Assembly: GCA_004802705.1 (NCBI GenBank)
Contig: SGPL01000348.1
Coordinates: 1-36,396 of the forward strand
DNA from: Bondarzewia mesenterica
Lineage: Eukaryota; Basidiomycota; Agaricomycetes; Russulales; Bondarzewiaceae
Direction: 5' to 3'
DNA length: 36,396 nucleotides
The notes beneath the pieces were generated by a model, which did not search any database, had not been told where the DNA came from, and saw nothing but the letters and a program-made list of their open reading frames with translations. Both the position numbers and the translations under genes were made by a program. Below, piece after piece: positions 1-10,792 of this stretch (positions are counted from its first letter, which is position 1; every line of letters begins with the position of its first letter).

Positions 1-982
1 CACATTGCCCCCCAGGAGGTCGAGTCTGCGCATCGACTCCGGTTTGTCTGCCGGGGGGAGGTTCCGACAGCGCTGGAAGAATGCATGTTGACCTGCCTGG
101 ACAGACTCGCGTAGAGTCGGCGTTCGGCGTTGGTGAGGATGACGTCAAAAACGTCTCCTTGATGGCTTCCCAGACGTCGATGCAGCGAATGCCGCCTTGA
201 TGCGCGACGTAGACCGGCCATTCTGGGAGCTCCTTGCAACGGATTACCATCTCTTTCAGAGGTGGGTTTGCGGCGGGCTTGTTGCGCTCGGTGGACGATA
301 GCGGTCGAGGGGGCCACGTGTTCATGAATGCAATGTGCTCGATTGGGAGCGTGGTATCAAATACAAGCCGAGACTTTGATATATGGTGATCATATGGCAA
401 AAGCGACCAATGTAGGCTGACTGGTGGTGTCACAGATGCTGAAATTACAAGGTGAGTATGCCACTTGACCGATGGTGATGAAAGACATACGTGTTGGATG
501 AGAGCGGGAAGTCATTCTCGAGGACTCGCCTCGAGGCGTGGCATAATGGGTCCGAGAGGATTTCTCTGGGCTAGAGGCATACCCGTCCGTCTCGACTCGG
601 GAAACGTACACTGGCGGCGTCTCCACTATGTATTAAATTCGTCCAGTAAGATCCCGATTACTGATGGGTCAGTTGCGATCGACGTACCGTGCTTCAAGAT
701 GCCTTTAGTAGGAACCCTTGGGGTCCGCGCGGCATCGGATGGACGCCTTGTGCTCGTCGAGGCCTCTGGCGAGGTACCGTAGCCTTCATCTACAGATGGT
801 AGACGACGCCGATGGCCCTTCGTGGTCAAGGGAAGGGCAGGTGTATGCGGTTGAGGATCCTTAGGTAGATCTCCTTCCCCCACGTCGGGCAGCGGAATGC
901 GCTGGGACCGCGGTGCCTGCGGCGTCGAGATCGGGGAATCTCGCTTCCTTCTGGACTGGAACATGTCGGAAAACAGCGGCAT
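1..982 (-). CDS. DUF6699 domain protein (3' truncated by window edge)
   Basis: Function unknown; DUF6699 is an uncharacterised family common in Agaricomycetes. Start ATG is at 982-980. Exons read 982-688, 625-491 and 438-1, with introns 687-626 (GTACGT...ATAG) and 490-439 (GTATGT...TTTCAG). The first part is a low-complexity, Ser/Pro/Arg-rich tail; joining exons 1 and 2 gives GILKHVETPP, and exon 3 carries the domain: WSLLPYDHH, then TTLPIEHI, LPEWPVYV and CIDVWEAIKETF. The frame then breaks at a run of five T (plus strand A-run 143-147). The domain resumes one frame over as DVILTNAERRLYASL and continues to the window edge. That is most simply a one-base sequencing error, but a young pseudogene is possible. 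The stop lies outside the window. Confidence 0.75.
143..147 (-). other. Frame break in DUF6699 gene
   Basis: Reading on the minus strand, the domain sequence ends at WEAIKETF in one frame and continues as DVILTNAERR in the frame that needs one extra base (or two fewer). No GT-AG intron fits. The break sits in a five-T homopolymer, a classic spot for an indel error. Confidence 0.6.
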
Positions 983-2409
983 GAGAACAAGACTTAATTT
1001 CCTCAGGAATGGGGGGAAGGGAATGCGATGCGACCGGAAGGACTGAGCATTGTACGGTGGTGGGATAATGAGCGATCTGATAGCGTGCAAGTCAGAGCGG
1101 GTGGGGGGAACGTTACCTGGTCTTCGTAAGAGGGGAAAGGGAGGAGATGAACCTTATGAACCTGGCAGGCCCAGAGGCCCCCGCAGTCAAGTTCCGTCCA
1201 ACTTAAGGTGGACGATAGGGAAGAAACAAGAGAGGGAGCGTGGGGAGGGTGGCGTTTCGCCACCTACCGTGCGCGATATACCTCAAGTCTAACACGAGGC
1301 GGCGCGAGGCGTAAGCATACTTCTTTTAACGGTCCACATGTTCGACCGAGGAATAGAGCCGATTACATGGCGGACTCTGTGTCTTGGACTGATGCGCTAC
1401 TAAGTACGAGACATGGGGCTCGCCAGACGACCGCTGTGGGCGCGGCGAAGGACGAAATGATGGCACTGCATTCGGGCCATGCTACTCAGCTTGGGCAGAC
1501 TTCTGGAACGAAGGTTTTGGCACCGGGTCCTGCTCATCAATATCTGAGCGCTCGTTGGAGCGATATCGGGAGATACGTTGAATTGAACTGCAAACGCCCA
1601 TCCACCCAGATGGGCGTCCTGCCGCGTAAGATGAGATCCCAACTCACCTCGGCCCCCTTCAGCACTCAAGCTTCCAGCCCGAAGAGCAGATATGCTGACA
1701 GTGACCTTAGCGGAATGAGTCTGGGCTCTTTCCCCGCTGCACCAGCGCTACTCGTCCAAATGGCTGTGAGCCGGTGCAGTTTCCTCCGTTGTATTCGGTT
1801 TCCAAAATTCCATCAGAATAGTCTCAAAATAAAGAGATACAAGACGCTGCGAGACGTTTTTGGAGGTCTCCCGACACGAAGGTTTATCGAAAGGGAATAT
1901 CGTGTGCTGTGATCTGCGGTCGGTGACTCGAGATGACCAGTAATCGTCCCTCCCCGCGCGCTGCCGATTTCCGGGCTTCAGGCCAACTAACGACGCAGAG
2001 CCTAGCATCGGGACCATCGTTATGCTTATGCAGTAGCGCACCGAGCTCGATGATACGCAGCTTTCTACGAGGTCAACAATTTATTCGTACAAAGTCGATT
2101 AAAACGCTATATAGCGCGCTCTATCAGGGGGGAAGATCCAGATAGATTCAGTACAGATGGACGGGTGAGGCAGTGTGATGTTGACGCTCTGATCACCGGC
2201 ACCCGGCAGAAAGCCGTTTATCTTCCGGGTACGAATACTAATATTGACGGTATACGTTACCTGTACATACCTATACCACAGTATCTGGACAAGGTCATAA
2301 CTCGTGGAAATAAAAAATTGTACAGCTTCGTCCCGACCTGTGTTATCCATAGTCGCTGCTGTGAGCCTCAAAGGAGAAAAAAAAGACCGAACGCACCCGG
2401 ATGTTTACC
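983..2409. other. Region without a recognisable gene
   Basis: This stretch upstream of the DUF6699 gene holds open frames up to about 230 codons (for example 1208-1912 on +), but none shows a known domain, a plausible set of splice sites or a coherent composition. A 12-bp perfect palindrome, CGCTATATAGCG, lies at 2105-2116. It probably contains the DUF6699 promoter near 983-1300 and otherwise non-coding or decayed sequence. Confidence 0.45.
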
Positions 2410-2447
2410 CAAGTTCAGCCCAACCGAGTTTTTTGAAGTTTGAAGGA

Positions 2448-2705
2448 ATCACAGCAGACACAGGCATATATTTGAGCACCACATATCCACCAAATACTTG
2501 CCAAATATTGTGACCCATGTGGAAGAAACTTTGGCAGCTTGCATATCTTGTTAAAAAATTGGGTCCTCAGCCAATCACAGTGCTCAAAACCTGGATATAA
2601 ACCCAAATATGCGAAGCTCGAAAACACTTCCACATGAGTCACAAAATATGACCGATATTGAATGGATATGGGATGCCCAAAAATCTGCCTCCGTCTGCCG
2701 TGAAT
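2448..2705. repeat. Imperfect inverted repeat (foldback / MITE-like)
   Basis: The reverse complement of about 2450-2526 aligns along its length with about 2625-2702. Shared blocks include CTTCCACATG, TGGATATG and CTGCTGTG (CTGCCGTG in the other arm). The inner sequences 2527-2556 and 2595-2624 also pair loosely (AGCTT..GCATAT). I judge the arms roughly three-quarters identical by eye. Outside them, pairing may continue weakly to about 2410 and 2790, where many differences are transitions. The block ends less than 140 bp before the NOP56 start codon. No target duplication was identified, so the mobile origin is an inference. Confidence 0.6.
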
Positions 2706-2832
2706 GAGTTGAGTTGAGTAAGTGTCCCAAAAAAAAGGAACGGGAATTTTCAGTCGGAGTTTCGGGTTCAGCCGAACCCAAAGTTTGCGAAAGGCAGACA
2801 TCATACACGACGGCGACGAGGAATTCTCAACG

Positions 2833-4698
2833 ATGGCGACCCACATTCTATTTGAGTCCGCGTCGGGCTATGCGATCTTCGAGGTCAAGCTCAAGGAGGA
2901 GGTTGGGACTTTCACAAGGGCCATGCAGGACTCAACTCAAGACTTGGCAAAATTTGGAAAAATGGTGTCCTTAGTGAGTTTTTCGCCATTCAAAAGCGCT
3001 GCAGATGCGCTTGAAAATGCCAATGATATATCAGAAGGTAAGTCCTCACTGGCTTGAAACTGGGTTACTGAAAGTTAAGTTTGAGCCAAGGAATCGTCAG
3101 CGAGGACCTGAAGTCACTCCTCGAACTCAACCTCTCTAAACCATCCAAAAAGTCATCAATCGTACTTGGTGTCTCAGAACCAATTCTCGGCAGCTCTATC
3201 AAATCGGCGCTGGGCATAAGCTGCGACACCTCCGAATCTACTGTCGAACTCATGCGCGGCATACGTCTGCATGCTTCCAAACTCTTGAAAGGTCTCCAGA
3301 GCGACGATCTGACAAAGGCCCAGCTGGGCTTGGGTCACTCGTATTCACGTTCCAAGTTGAAGTTCAACGTGAATCGAATCGACAACATGATTATTCAGGC
3401 CATCGCACTCCTTGACCAGCTCGACAAGGACGTGAACTTGTTCTCTATGCGGATACGCGAGTGGTATGGCTATCACTTCCCCGAACTCATCAAGATTGTC
3501 CCCGACAACTACCAATACGCACGGGTCGCCCAGTTCATCGGTCCCAAGGAGAGCCTCACGGAGGAAAAGCTGCCCGACCTTGCCGCCCTTCTCGACGACG
3601 ATACTACGCGTGCACAGAACGTCCTGGACGCCGCAAATGGCTCCATGGGCTCATCGCTCTCAGAGATCGACATGCTCAACATCTCTGCCTTCGCCGCACG
3701 CGTTGTCTCCATCGCGGAGTACCGCAAGTCGCTTACGTCCTACCTTTCGGAGAAGATGAATCTCGTCGCGCCCAGTTTGACGGCATTGCTCGGCGAGCGG
3801 ATAGGCGCTCGGCTGATCAGCCATGCAGGTTCCCTGACCAATCTTAGCAAGTACCCCGCGAGTACAGTGCAAATCCTTGGCGCAGAGAAAGCCCTTTTCC
3901 GCGCATTGAAGACGAAGGGAAACACTCCCAAGGTAAGTCCTGGCTATCTGTCCTCCCCTCAACCACGACTTCTCATTTTTGCGTATCATTCATATTGTCT
4001 ACCCTATCTAGTATGGTCTCATCTACCATTCGTCCTTCATTGGCCGTGCAGCTCCCAAGCACAAGGGCCGAATCTCCCGTTTCCTGGCAAACAAATGCTC
4101 GATTGCATCGCGGATAGATTGTTTCTCCGGTACGTTCCACCTCATCGTGCTTGTCCACGTTCAGCAGCCAGATTGACACGTTGTTGCTGCGCGCATGTCC
4201 AGATACTCCCACTGCTAAATTTGGTGACGCCCTCCGCCAGCAGGTTGAAGAACGCCTCAACTTTTTCGAGACTGGCGCTCCTCCATCGAAAAACGCGGAT
4301 GCTATCCGTAAGGTGTTGGACCAGCTCGCTGTGGAAGAGGAGGAGGGTCAGGGTGTCGATATGGCCGACGCGGAGGAGCCTGCATTGCCGTTGCTCGAGG
4401 CAGAAACACCAAAGAAGCATAAGAAGAAGCGAAAGAGCCATGCTATGGATGTGGATGAGGAGGAAGGCGAGTCAGTGAAGAAAGTGAAGTTGTCGAAGGA
4501 GGAGAAGAAGGCGTTGAAGAAGGAGAAGAAGAAGAAGGAGCACAAGGCGAAGGAGGTCACGGAGGTCAGTCCTGTCTCATGTTTGTTTACGTCTCACATC
4601 CTCCTTATCCGATTATCATGCTTAAATAGGACGAACCATCAAAAAAGGAAAAGAAGGAGAAGAAGGAGAAGAAAGAGAAGAGGAAAGAGAAGGAGTGA
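2833..4698 (+). CDS. NOP56: Nucleolar protein Nop56, box C/D snoRNP core
   Basis: Nop56 is a core protein of box C/D snoRNPs, which guide rRNA 2'-O-methylation and act in 60S assembly in the nucleolus. Exons: 2833-3037, 3091-3932, 4012-4129, 4203-4564, 4630-4698, with phases consistent, giving 531 residues (yeast Nop56 is about 504). The N-terminal NOP5NT domain starts [18 protein letters not shown]. The NOSIC/Nop core includes [63 protein letters not shown] and [20 protein letters not shown]. The C-terminus is a long Lys/Glu (KKE/KKD-type) tail carried partly on the short last exon. All introns are GT-AG, 53-80 nt. I saw no box C/box D pair in them, so no intronic snoRNA is called. Nop58 is the close paralogue, but the N-terminus and core fit Nop56 better. 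Confidence 0.95.
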
Positions 4699-5279
4699 CG
4701 ACATCAACGATGAGCTCTCTCTCTCTCCCCTGTTTCTCTGTACTTTATCCTTCTTGGGCGTACACATTCCTTCTTTGCTCTCTATTTAATATGGTGATTA
4801 TGACTAAGATTTTCTTGATGTTCGAGGCTGCCGTCTGCAGGATGCAATGAGGCTTTGGCGACTTCAAGCAAGTGCCTGATGACGGGTCTTGTGCGCGCAC
4901 TGCATGCATGATGCAACATTTGCAGTGTTCCCCTCTCGTATACCACGCAGTCACCCCATGGTTGTGTCAATGCGGTGTTGTTGATATCATAGAGAGAGAC
5001 CAATCCAAAAGTGATCGACTACAATATTGTAGTGATCGATCATTTCCCTCACCGGGCAACCATAGGCAACCATTTCGCTCCATTTCGCCGCGTACCGGCG
5101 TTTTTACCGTCCTTCCAGTTTAGCGCCCCAGCCCCCAGGACCAGTCTGCCATGGGTGTGCCCTTTGATGTAATTAGGGATTTTTGATTAGCACGTTGGAC
5201 GGTGATGTCGATCATTTATATATGCATAATACAGCACTGACTGTTTCATGTAACACAGTGTACCACTTACCAACTCACG
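4699..5279. promoter_or_regulatory. Intergenic region NOP56 / HHE gene, with AT palindrome
   Basis: The 580 bp between the tandem genes holds the NOP56 3' end and the promoter of the HHE gene. A perfect 14-bp palindrome, CTACAATATTGTAG (5019-5032), is flanked by near-matching arms (GTGATCGA on the left, TGATCGATC on the right). A CCAAT box lies just before it (about 5000-5004). The palindrome is about 250 bp upstream of the HHE start and could be a protein-binding site; no factor can be named. Confidence 0.35.
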
Positions 5280-6173
5280 ATGTCTTTCTCTGTTCAAAAA
5301 AAAAAAAAAAAAAACAGATGCGCATGGTTTGTTGCAGTGGAATATGATCAGAGGTGCGTTTTCTATAACATGACTATGTAAGTACATAGACCTGTTAATC
5401 GCGATGATTCGTGGTGCGCAGCGCACTCGACGTTGAAGGCGGGCTACGACAGCATCCTCAACCATCTCGAGACACCACCTACGCAAGATCTCAAGAACTT
5501 CCTCGGGTACTGCGAAGCATGGGCGAGCGCCATCGTCGAACACCATGATAGCGAAGGTGCGTTCTGTCCATCCTAGTGAATTTCCGCCTCGTGCGCATAA
5601 TGTGACTATGTTCGTCAGAGGCCGTGGTGATCCCATTCCTGAACACTAAGATGGACTTTTCGAAGGAGATGGATCAGCACAAAGGCATTCACGCCGCGCT
5701 CGACGACTTCCTCGCGTGGCTCAGAGCCGCCAAGGCCGAGTCTGCAAGTTTGACGTCGCGAAGCTCAAGGAGATGATGGTCGCCCTGCGAGGGCCCCTTG
5801 TAAGTACTTCGCATAAGCTCCTCCGCATCCTCCTGCGCCGCACAACTCAACGAGGCGCCTCGGACGCGATTAACCTTATCTATCTCCATAGTACGAACAC
5901 CTCGACGAGGAAGTCGCGGACATTGCGCCGGACACGATGCGCGTTTTCGAGGAACCGGAACTGCTCGCCATGGACGCTGCTCTGCAAAAATACGCGCAGA
6001 GCCACGGTGACCCGTTCTTACTCGTGCCGTTCATGATGTCTCACACGCTCCCGGAGTACAAGGGCATCTGGCCGCCTGACATGCCTTGGCTCCTTCGCAA
6101 ACTGGTGATCTCGTACGTCCTGGCATTACGGCATCCGGGGTACTGGAAGTATTCGCCTTACGGAATGTCGTGA
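5280..6173 (+). CDS. Hemerythrin HHE-domain protein (one frame break)
   Basis: Small four-helix-bundle protein of the HHE cation-binding family, expected to bind a metal through His/Glu ligands; physiological role in fungi unknown. Proposed exons: 5280-5291, 5338-5353, 5422-5556, 5619-5799, 5892-6173, about 208 residues. Ligand-bearing segments are AHSTLKAGYDSILNHLE (residues 10-26), EHHDSEE (49-55), DQHKGIHAALDDF (73-85) and YEHLDEEV after the last intron. The C-terminus (SHGDPFLLVPFM, then GYWKYSPYGMS) is a conserved tail seen in Agaricomycete members. The first intron, 5292-5337, contains a run of 19 A and has a weak GTTCAA donor, so the start is the least certain part. In exon 4 the frame breaks near 5738-5748 (AAKAE to CKFDVAKLKEMM), one base missing or two extra. 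Confidence 0.82.
5738..5748 (+). other. Frame break in HHE gene
   Basis: The sequence before this point (ALDDFLAWLRAAKAE) and after it (CKFDVAKLKEMMVALRGPL) clearly belong to one protein but are in different frames. The frame before it reaches a stop soon after. No intron of usable size fits. A single missing base is the simplest cause. Confidence 0.65.
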
Positions 6174-6701
6174 AGTTTGAACTGTGATCCTTTGTTTTTG
6201 TGCTCCTTTTGTCTATTTTATGTAGTTGATGCGGAGCGATCGCTGCATGCTTTGGACTTTGTAAGATACATCAAAATACCGTCCGGCACGACCTGACGTT
6301 GCGAAAACGAACACATCTCTGCAAAGGGCCTCAGCCGCAAATACAGAGATTTATGATTATCTGACAATGAAGGGTATGCGCGATACAGTACATGGCGGCG
6401 TAACATGCATGCATGTGTGGGGTACTATGTTATAGAATGACGATGAAAGGGGAGCGGGATGATGCTTGGAGAGATAAGGAGAAGGGAATGATGATGCAAG
6501 GAGTCGGGTAACAGCGTGAAGCAACGAAAACATACGGAAAAAGGGAACAAGGGGGGAAGGTCGTGATCGTGATAGGTCGTAAAGCAACTTCATGAACATA
6601 CGAGAAAATGAGAAGAACCAAAAAAAAGAAACAAAGCGCACAAAGAGAACATAGTATGTCGAACACACCACAGTCGCGGTCGTCCCATCGACGGCTATCA
6701 A
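6174..6701. other. Convergent intergenic region
   Basis: This is the tail-to-tail spacer between the HHE gene (+) and the antiporter gene (-). It should hold both 3' UTRs. No coding signal, repeat or RNA gene was recognised. Confidence 0.5.
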
Positions 6702-9700
6702 CTATTCCAAAGATGTAGTCGCAGCCTGCATGACGACCAGGCCTGCATTGCATCTGGAGAGTATAAAGGCCGTCGCGACGTCGCCGACAGTCTTCTTCAC
6801 TTCAGATCCGATGGCTCCGTGCTCCTCCATGAGCTTCTTGAGCTCCGCATGATGATTCTCGACGGCAAGCCGGCGCGAGCGTCCCGCGATAATGAGCAGT
6901 CTGCTGCCCGACGCCGCGGTGGCCTCGAGCTCGTCGCTCGCCTGCTGGATCACGGCGTGCAGCGGGACGTGTGTACTGAGCTCCTGGAAGTCGATCCTGG
7001 AAAGCGCCGACGCGAGCGTGGCGTTCTTTGTATCGCGCGCAGCGGGCGAGGCGTAGCGCGACCAGGCGATGCTATCTGCGGTCTCGGATTGCATGCGCGT
7101 CTGTGTTGTTGCGTTTCCGTAGACGGTATCGGGGAATCCACTCATCTAAAAGTTGATACCATCAGTTACTAAACGATGCAATAGAAATTGAATGGAACTG
7201 ACCGACGCGACAGTGAGCCCATTCACCACGGAATTCTCGACCGCCTGGTCACGACCCTTCTCATCGCCCATGTGCGCATCAGAAGGCCTTTCAATCGCAT
7301 GCACAGGCGCAACATCCCTCTTCACAACCTTGACGACTGTCGCCTGAATCCTTGGATTCGCACACAGCTGCACAACAAACTCCAGTGCAAGGCGATCGTC
7401 CGGCCCGCCGAAGAAAGGTAGGAATAGGTGTTGGCGGGAGCCAGCTGCGACGCCGGTGTCGACAAACAGCGCGACGTCAGTTGACGCTTGTGCAAAGACA
7501 CCACGGATAAAGTGTGAGTGAAGGACAGATGCGGTACGCTCCTGCCCGTTCGTGCGGAAGAGCGCCTCGAAGGGGTTCCAGTCGTGGGCACCTGTGCGGG
7601 GAGTGGTATATGATTCAGGCGCGGGGTCAACAGGTGTGGAAGGTGGGACCCAAGGAACGAAAACTAGCTGGGAGCCGGAAACGCGGGCATGTTCGGCGAC
7701 ACTCGAGGCGAGGGCGTCGTAGGGCACAATAGAGAGTGAAGGGTTCACGGGCAGGTCATTGAGTTCGCCGAACGTGCGGAAGATGCTCAACAATGGGTCA
7801 GTGTGAATGAGCGAGTCTGCAACGGAGGATTTCATCACTGCAGATGTACGGTCTTCGAGCTCGATAAGGCGAAGTGCGTCGACGTTGACGATACCGGTTT
7901 GGGTTTTGAACGCCTCGACATTTGAAGACGAACTCTCAGCCGATCTTCGCTCGGTGTACTGGGGTGGTGGGGGTTGGATCAACTGCGTGAGTGCCATCAT
8001 GCCAGGCAGATGCTCGATCTTGTCAAGAACAACCGTGAAACGTCTCTTCCATTCCCCAGCGCCATCGCTGGGGAATGAGGTAGCTTTCGGACTCTCGGCG
8101 TCTTTTTCTTCCCCGGGAAGACTACTCAAGGGTGGGCCAGTAACTGTGACGCGGGTGCGAAACTCAGGAGGGTAGAGGAAGGTAACGCATGGGGTCGTCA
8201 TGAAAGTAAGAAGAAGCGCCTCGAGAACGAACATGGAAAACACTCTCTGTTGGAGTGTTCAGTTTTTGGCTCGAAAACAGACTACCCCAAATTACTCACT
8301 GGAGTCAAGATGCCCGCAGACAGACCAACGTTGAGTACGATGAGCTCAATCAGCCTATAGGAAAAATTGTCACCACAACGAAGACAAGTCTATATTGGCC
8401 TCTGGACTCACCCCTTGCAACTCATTAACGAGCCGATTGTGCTCGCCTCACGCCAATTGAAACCGGAAAGTCTTGCCGCAATCGTGCAGCCACCGAATTT
8501 GCCAGTGAATGCCAAGGCGCATATAGCCACTGTATACCCCCAAACAAGGCCTGCACAGAGGTCGACCGCTGTCAGAAAACGCCGTTAAACTAGTGGCTGC
8601 ACTTCACTAACCTGTGTTCAAAAGTCCGAGGTCTGTCGACAATCCAGAGAGCGTGAAATACTACGACGGCAAGGATCAGCAATGTTCAGGATAGAAACGT
8701 AAAAAGACGTACAAGAGGGAGGAAAATGATCGAAACCATATCTTCCAGCTTCTCGGTAAGTGCGATAGCCAATCCACCTTCACGGGGAACTACTAGACCC
8801 GCCAAAAAGGCGCCTACAACCAGCGTTAAAGGCAATCTTGCACAACAAGAAAACTCCATACCAAAGATGGCATGTACACCGATGACATCCGTGAAGAATG
8901 CCGACCCGAAAAGTAACAAGATCGTCATTGTCATGAAAAAGATCGTCGGCCCGTTCTCGACAGAACCAGTTTGGCGCGCGAGCCATAAGAGAATTCTCCT
9001 AATCGGAAAGAGAAGAACGAGCGTCCAACCCACACAGATCAAAAGAATCCAAAGTGCAGTGAGACCGCTTCCAGCATTGACGAGGGCAACACTCAGCGCC
9101 AGGAGCACCCATCCAATGATGTCGTTTCCAACTCCGGCGGACAACACTACGATACCGACCGTCGTATCGAGCAACTTCAACTCCGTCAAAATACGGCAAA
9201 GCACCGGGAAGGCCGTGATAGAATATGCCACACCGGTAAAAAGCATGAAATGAGTGTATTTGACTTGGGAGGCATCGATGAACTGCTTGTAGAGAGGGAC
9301 GGCAAGGCCGGCACCCATACCGAAGGGAATGGAAACGCCCGCCATAGCGACGGTGGCAGAGAGGCGAGCATTGCGCTTGATGATTTCAGTGTCGATTTCA
9401 AGCCCGACCAGAAACAGGAAAAGGCAGAGGCCGATGTTGGCTACGAGGGAGAGGTATGGCACAGAGGCCGCTGGGAAGATGTGCTCGGAAAAGCCTGGAA
9501 TGCGACCGAACGCGGTTGGGCCTATTTAATAAATTCCGGAAGAGTCAGTGAGCGAGATGTGTTCGACATATGGAGTTGCTCACCGAGAAGTATTCCACCC
9601 AGAACTTCTGCTATGACTCGTGGCTGCCGCAGTTTCCGCAAAATGAGACTGAGGATTTGGGTCATGATGATAATGATACCTAGTGATCACATGAATTTTT

Positions 9701-10034
9701 GTTTCAGCTCCAAGATCAATCGTGCACGAGTCAGGATACAACAGGTTTCATGAAAGCAAGACGTGTCGATGTCGTGTCGCCCGCAGTGATTCGACCTCGC
9801 CCTAAAGTGACAAGCACTCACCGACTTGGATGATCCATATTCTTAGTGGATCGGAAGAGTTAAACTCTGTAGGATCCTTTCCTGTCAACAGACCTCCCTG
9901 TAAATTAGACAGAAATCAGGTTTCCCTACATGCAATCATAAATGAACCAGCCCGGATTAAGGTACCTGGTCCGGTGCTGTTCTCTGGTAGATAGACCTGG
10001 AAAGGCTGATGACTTGACGAGAGAACTCAGGCAT
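6702..10034 (-). CDS. K+/H+ antiporter, CPA2 family (Kha1-like)
   Basis: Membrane cation/proton exchanger of the CPA2 (KefB/Kha1-like) family, expected to exchange K+ for H+ across an endomembrane. Ten exons (minus): 10034-9966, 9897-9822, 9679-9584, 9521-8862, 8813-8713, 8660-8612, 8550-8412, 8354-8300, 8246-7203, 7145-6702; all phases close, giving 910 residues. The N-terminal half is a multi-span transporter: GGLLTGKDPTEFNSSDPL, RKLRQPRVIAEVLGGILLGP, NIGLCLFLFLVGLEID, GVAYSITAFPVLCRILTEL and the characteristic GNDIIGWVLLAL, then FLAGLVVPREGGLA, LSGLSTDLG and GSLMSCKGLIELIVLNVGL. The C-terminal ~400 residues form a soluble region with USP-like stretches, ending QAATTSLE. The start ATG is followed by a short hydrophilic exon, as in fungal relatives. 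A GTAAGT at 10161-10156 on this strand could be a 5' UTR intron donor next to the transposon. Confidence 0.92.
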
Positions 10035-10169
10035 GATGGTCTTGGTGGTAGACGAGTCTGAGAAGGAGCATGAAAGGAATGCCAGGGAAAGGGCAGCGAA
10101 ACCCTTAAAGGTCTCCTCCGAATACCCCAGACTACGTTTAAAGCAACTGATCGAACTTACGTAAAGTGG
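10035..10169 (-). promoter_or_regulatory. Antiporter 5' leader / proximal promoter
   Basis: Only about 135 bp separate the antiporter start codon from the transposon-like element, so the element sits in the proximal promoter or the 5' UTR. A possible 5' UTR intron runs from GTAAGT (10161) to a CTTCTCAG acceptor close upstream of the ATG. This is an inference from motifs only. Confidence 0.3.
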
Positions 10170-10210
10170 GGTCGACCAGGACCCCCGGCAACCCACCAAA
10201 ATGTATGTTC
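10170..10210 (+). repeat. Left terminal inverted repeat
   Basis: This 41-bp arm is the exact reverse complement of 10752-10792. It starts GGTCGACC, itself a palindrome, and ends ATGTATGTTC. Confidence 0.9.
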
Positions 10211-10751
10211 CGCCAAAACATGCAAACTACCGTGAGCTGGGGGGTGCCTGCGGCGCCGTCTAACTACCGGAAATCGCAGAGACCTCCGGAGAAGGTCGTT
10301 TTCTACCGGAAATCGGATCAGACATCTAAAAAATCGTAAAAAAATCGCAAAAAATCGTAAAAAAAATCGTTTCGCATCCTGCACATCATCTGTAACTATC
10401 CATGTCACTAGATACACTGATAGTAATTATACCAGCTTAGTTGGATTCCTCACCACTACCACCCACTTGAACTGTTCGTCGCCGACCATTAAACTCCTTC
10501 ATAGCCTCCCAGCAACCTCGGCCGCATTTGCTTCATTTGCCGGTTGGACTAGCTATCTAAGGTAGTACTAGGTTAGGGCGGACTGATGAACTGACAACCC
10601 GATGACTCGACTACCGCAAATCGGATCAGACCTCAACCACAGGGAACTGACTACCGGAGAAATTTCATAGATACTGACCCATTTCCGGTACCCCAACTAC
10701 CGGAAAAATTTCAGAGCTGCGGCGCTACGCGCCGCTGGACTACCGTGGGAA

Positions 10752-10792
10752 GAACATACATTTTGGTGGGTTGCCGGGGGTCCTGGTCGACC
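10752..10792 (-). repeat. Right terminal inverted repeat
   Basis: This 41-bp arm is the exact reverse complement of 10170-10210. Just outside it the sequence reads GCTAACATGG, which does not match the left flank. Confidence 0.9.

Larger units (their letters stand above)
10170..10792. mobile_element. Non-autonomous TIR DNA transposon (623 bp)
   Basis: Positions 10170-10210 and 10752-10792 are perfect 41-bp inverted repeats beginning GGTCGACCAGGACCCC. The interior has no coding frame of note. It carries seven same-strand CTACCG motifs (starting at 10227, 10264, 10303, 10611, 10651, 10697 and 10740), mostly CTACCGGAAAT-like and grouped toward the two ends, as subterminal repeats often are. An A-rich tandem motif (AAAAAATCG, four copies) lies at 10328-10370. 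The flanks do not show a clear target-site duplication: the nearest shared dinucleotide is TA, at unequal distances, so the superfamily cannot be assigned. The perfect TIRs suggest recent insertion. Confidence 0.85.

Noticed and set aside
1208..1912. A 234-codon open frame on +
   Set aside because: No known motif, odd composition and no supporting splice signals; random long frame in a region of moderate GC.
3933..4629. Possible box C/D snoRNA in NOP56 introns, as in animals
   Set aside because: None of the introns shows a box C (RTGATGA) with a matching box D (CTGA) at suitable spacing.
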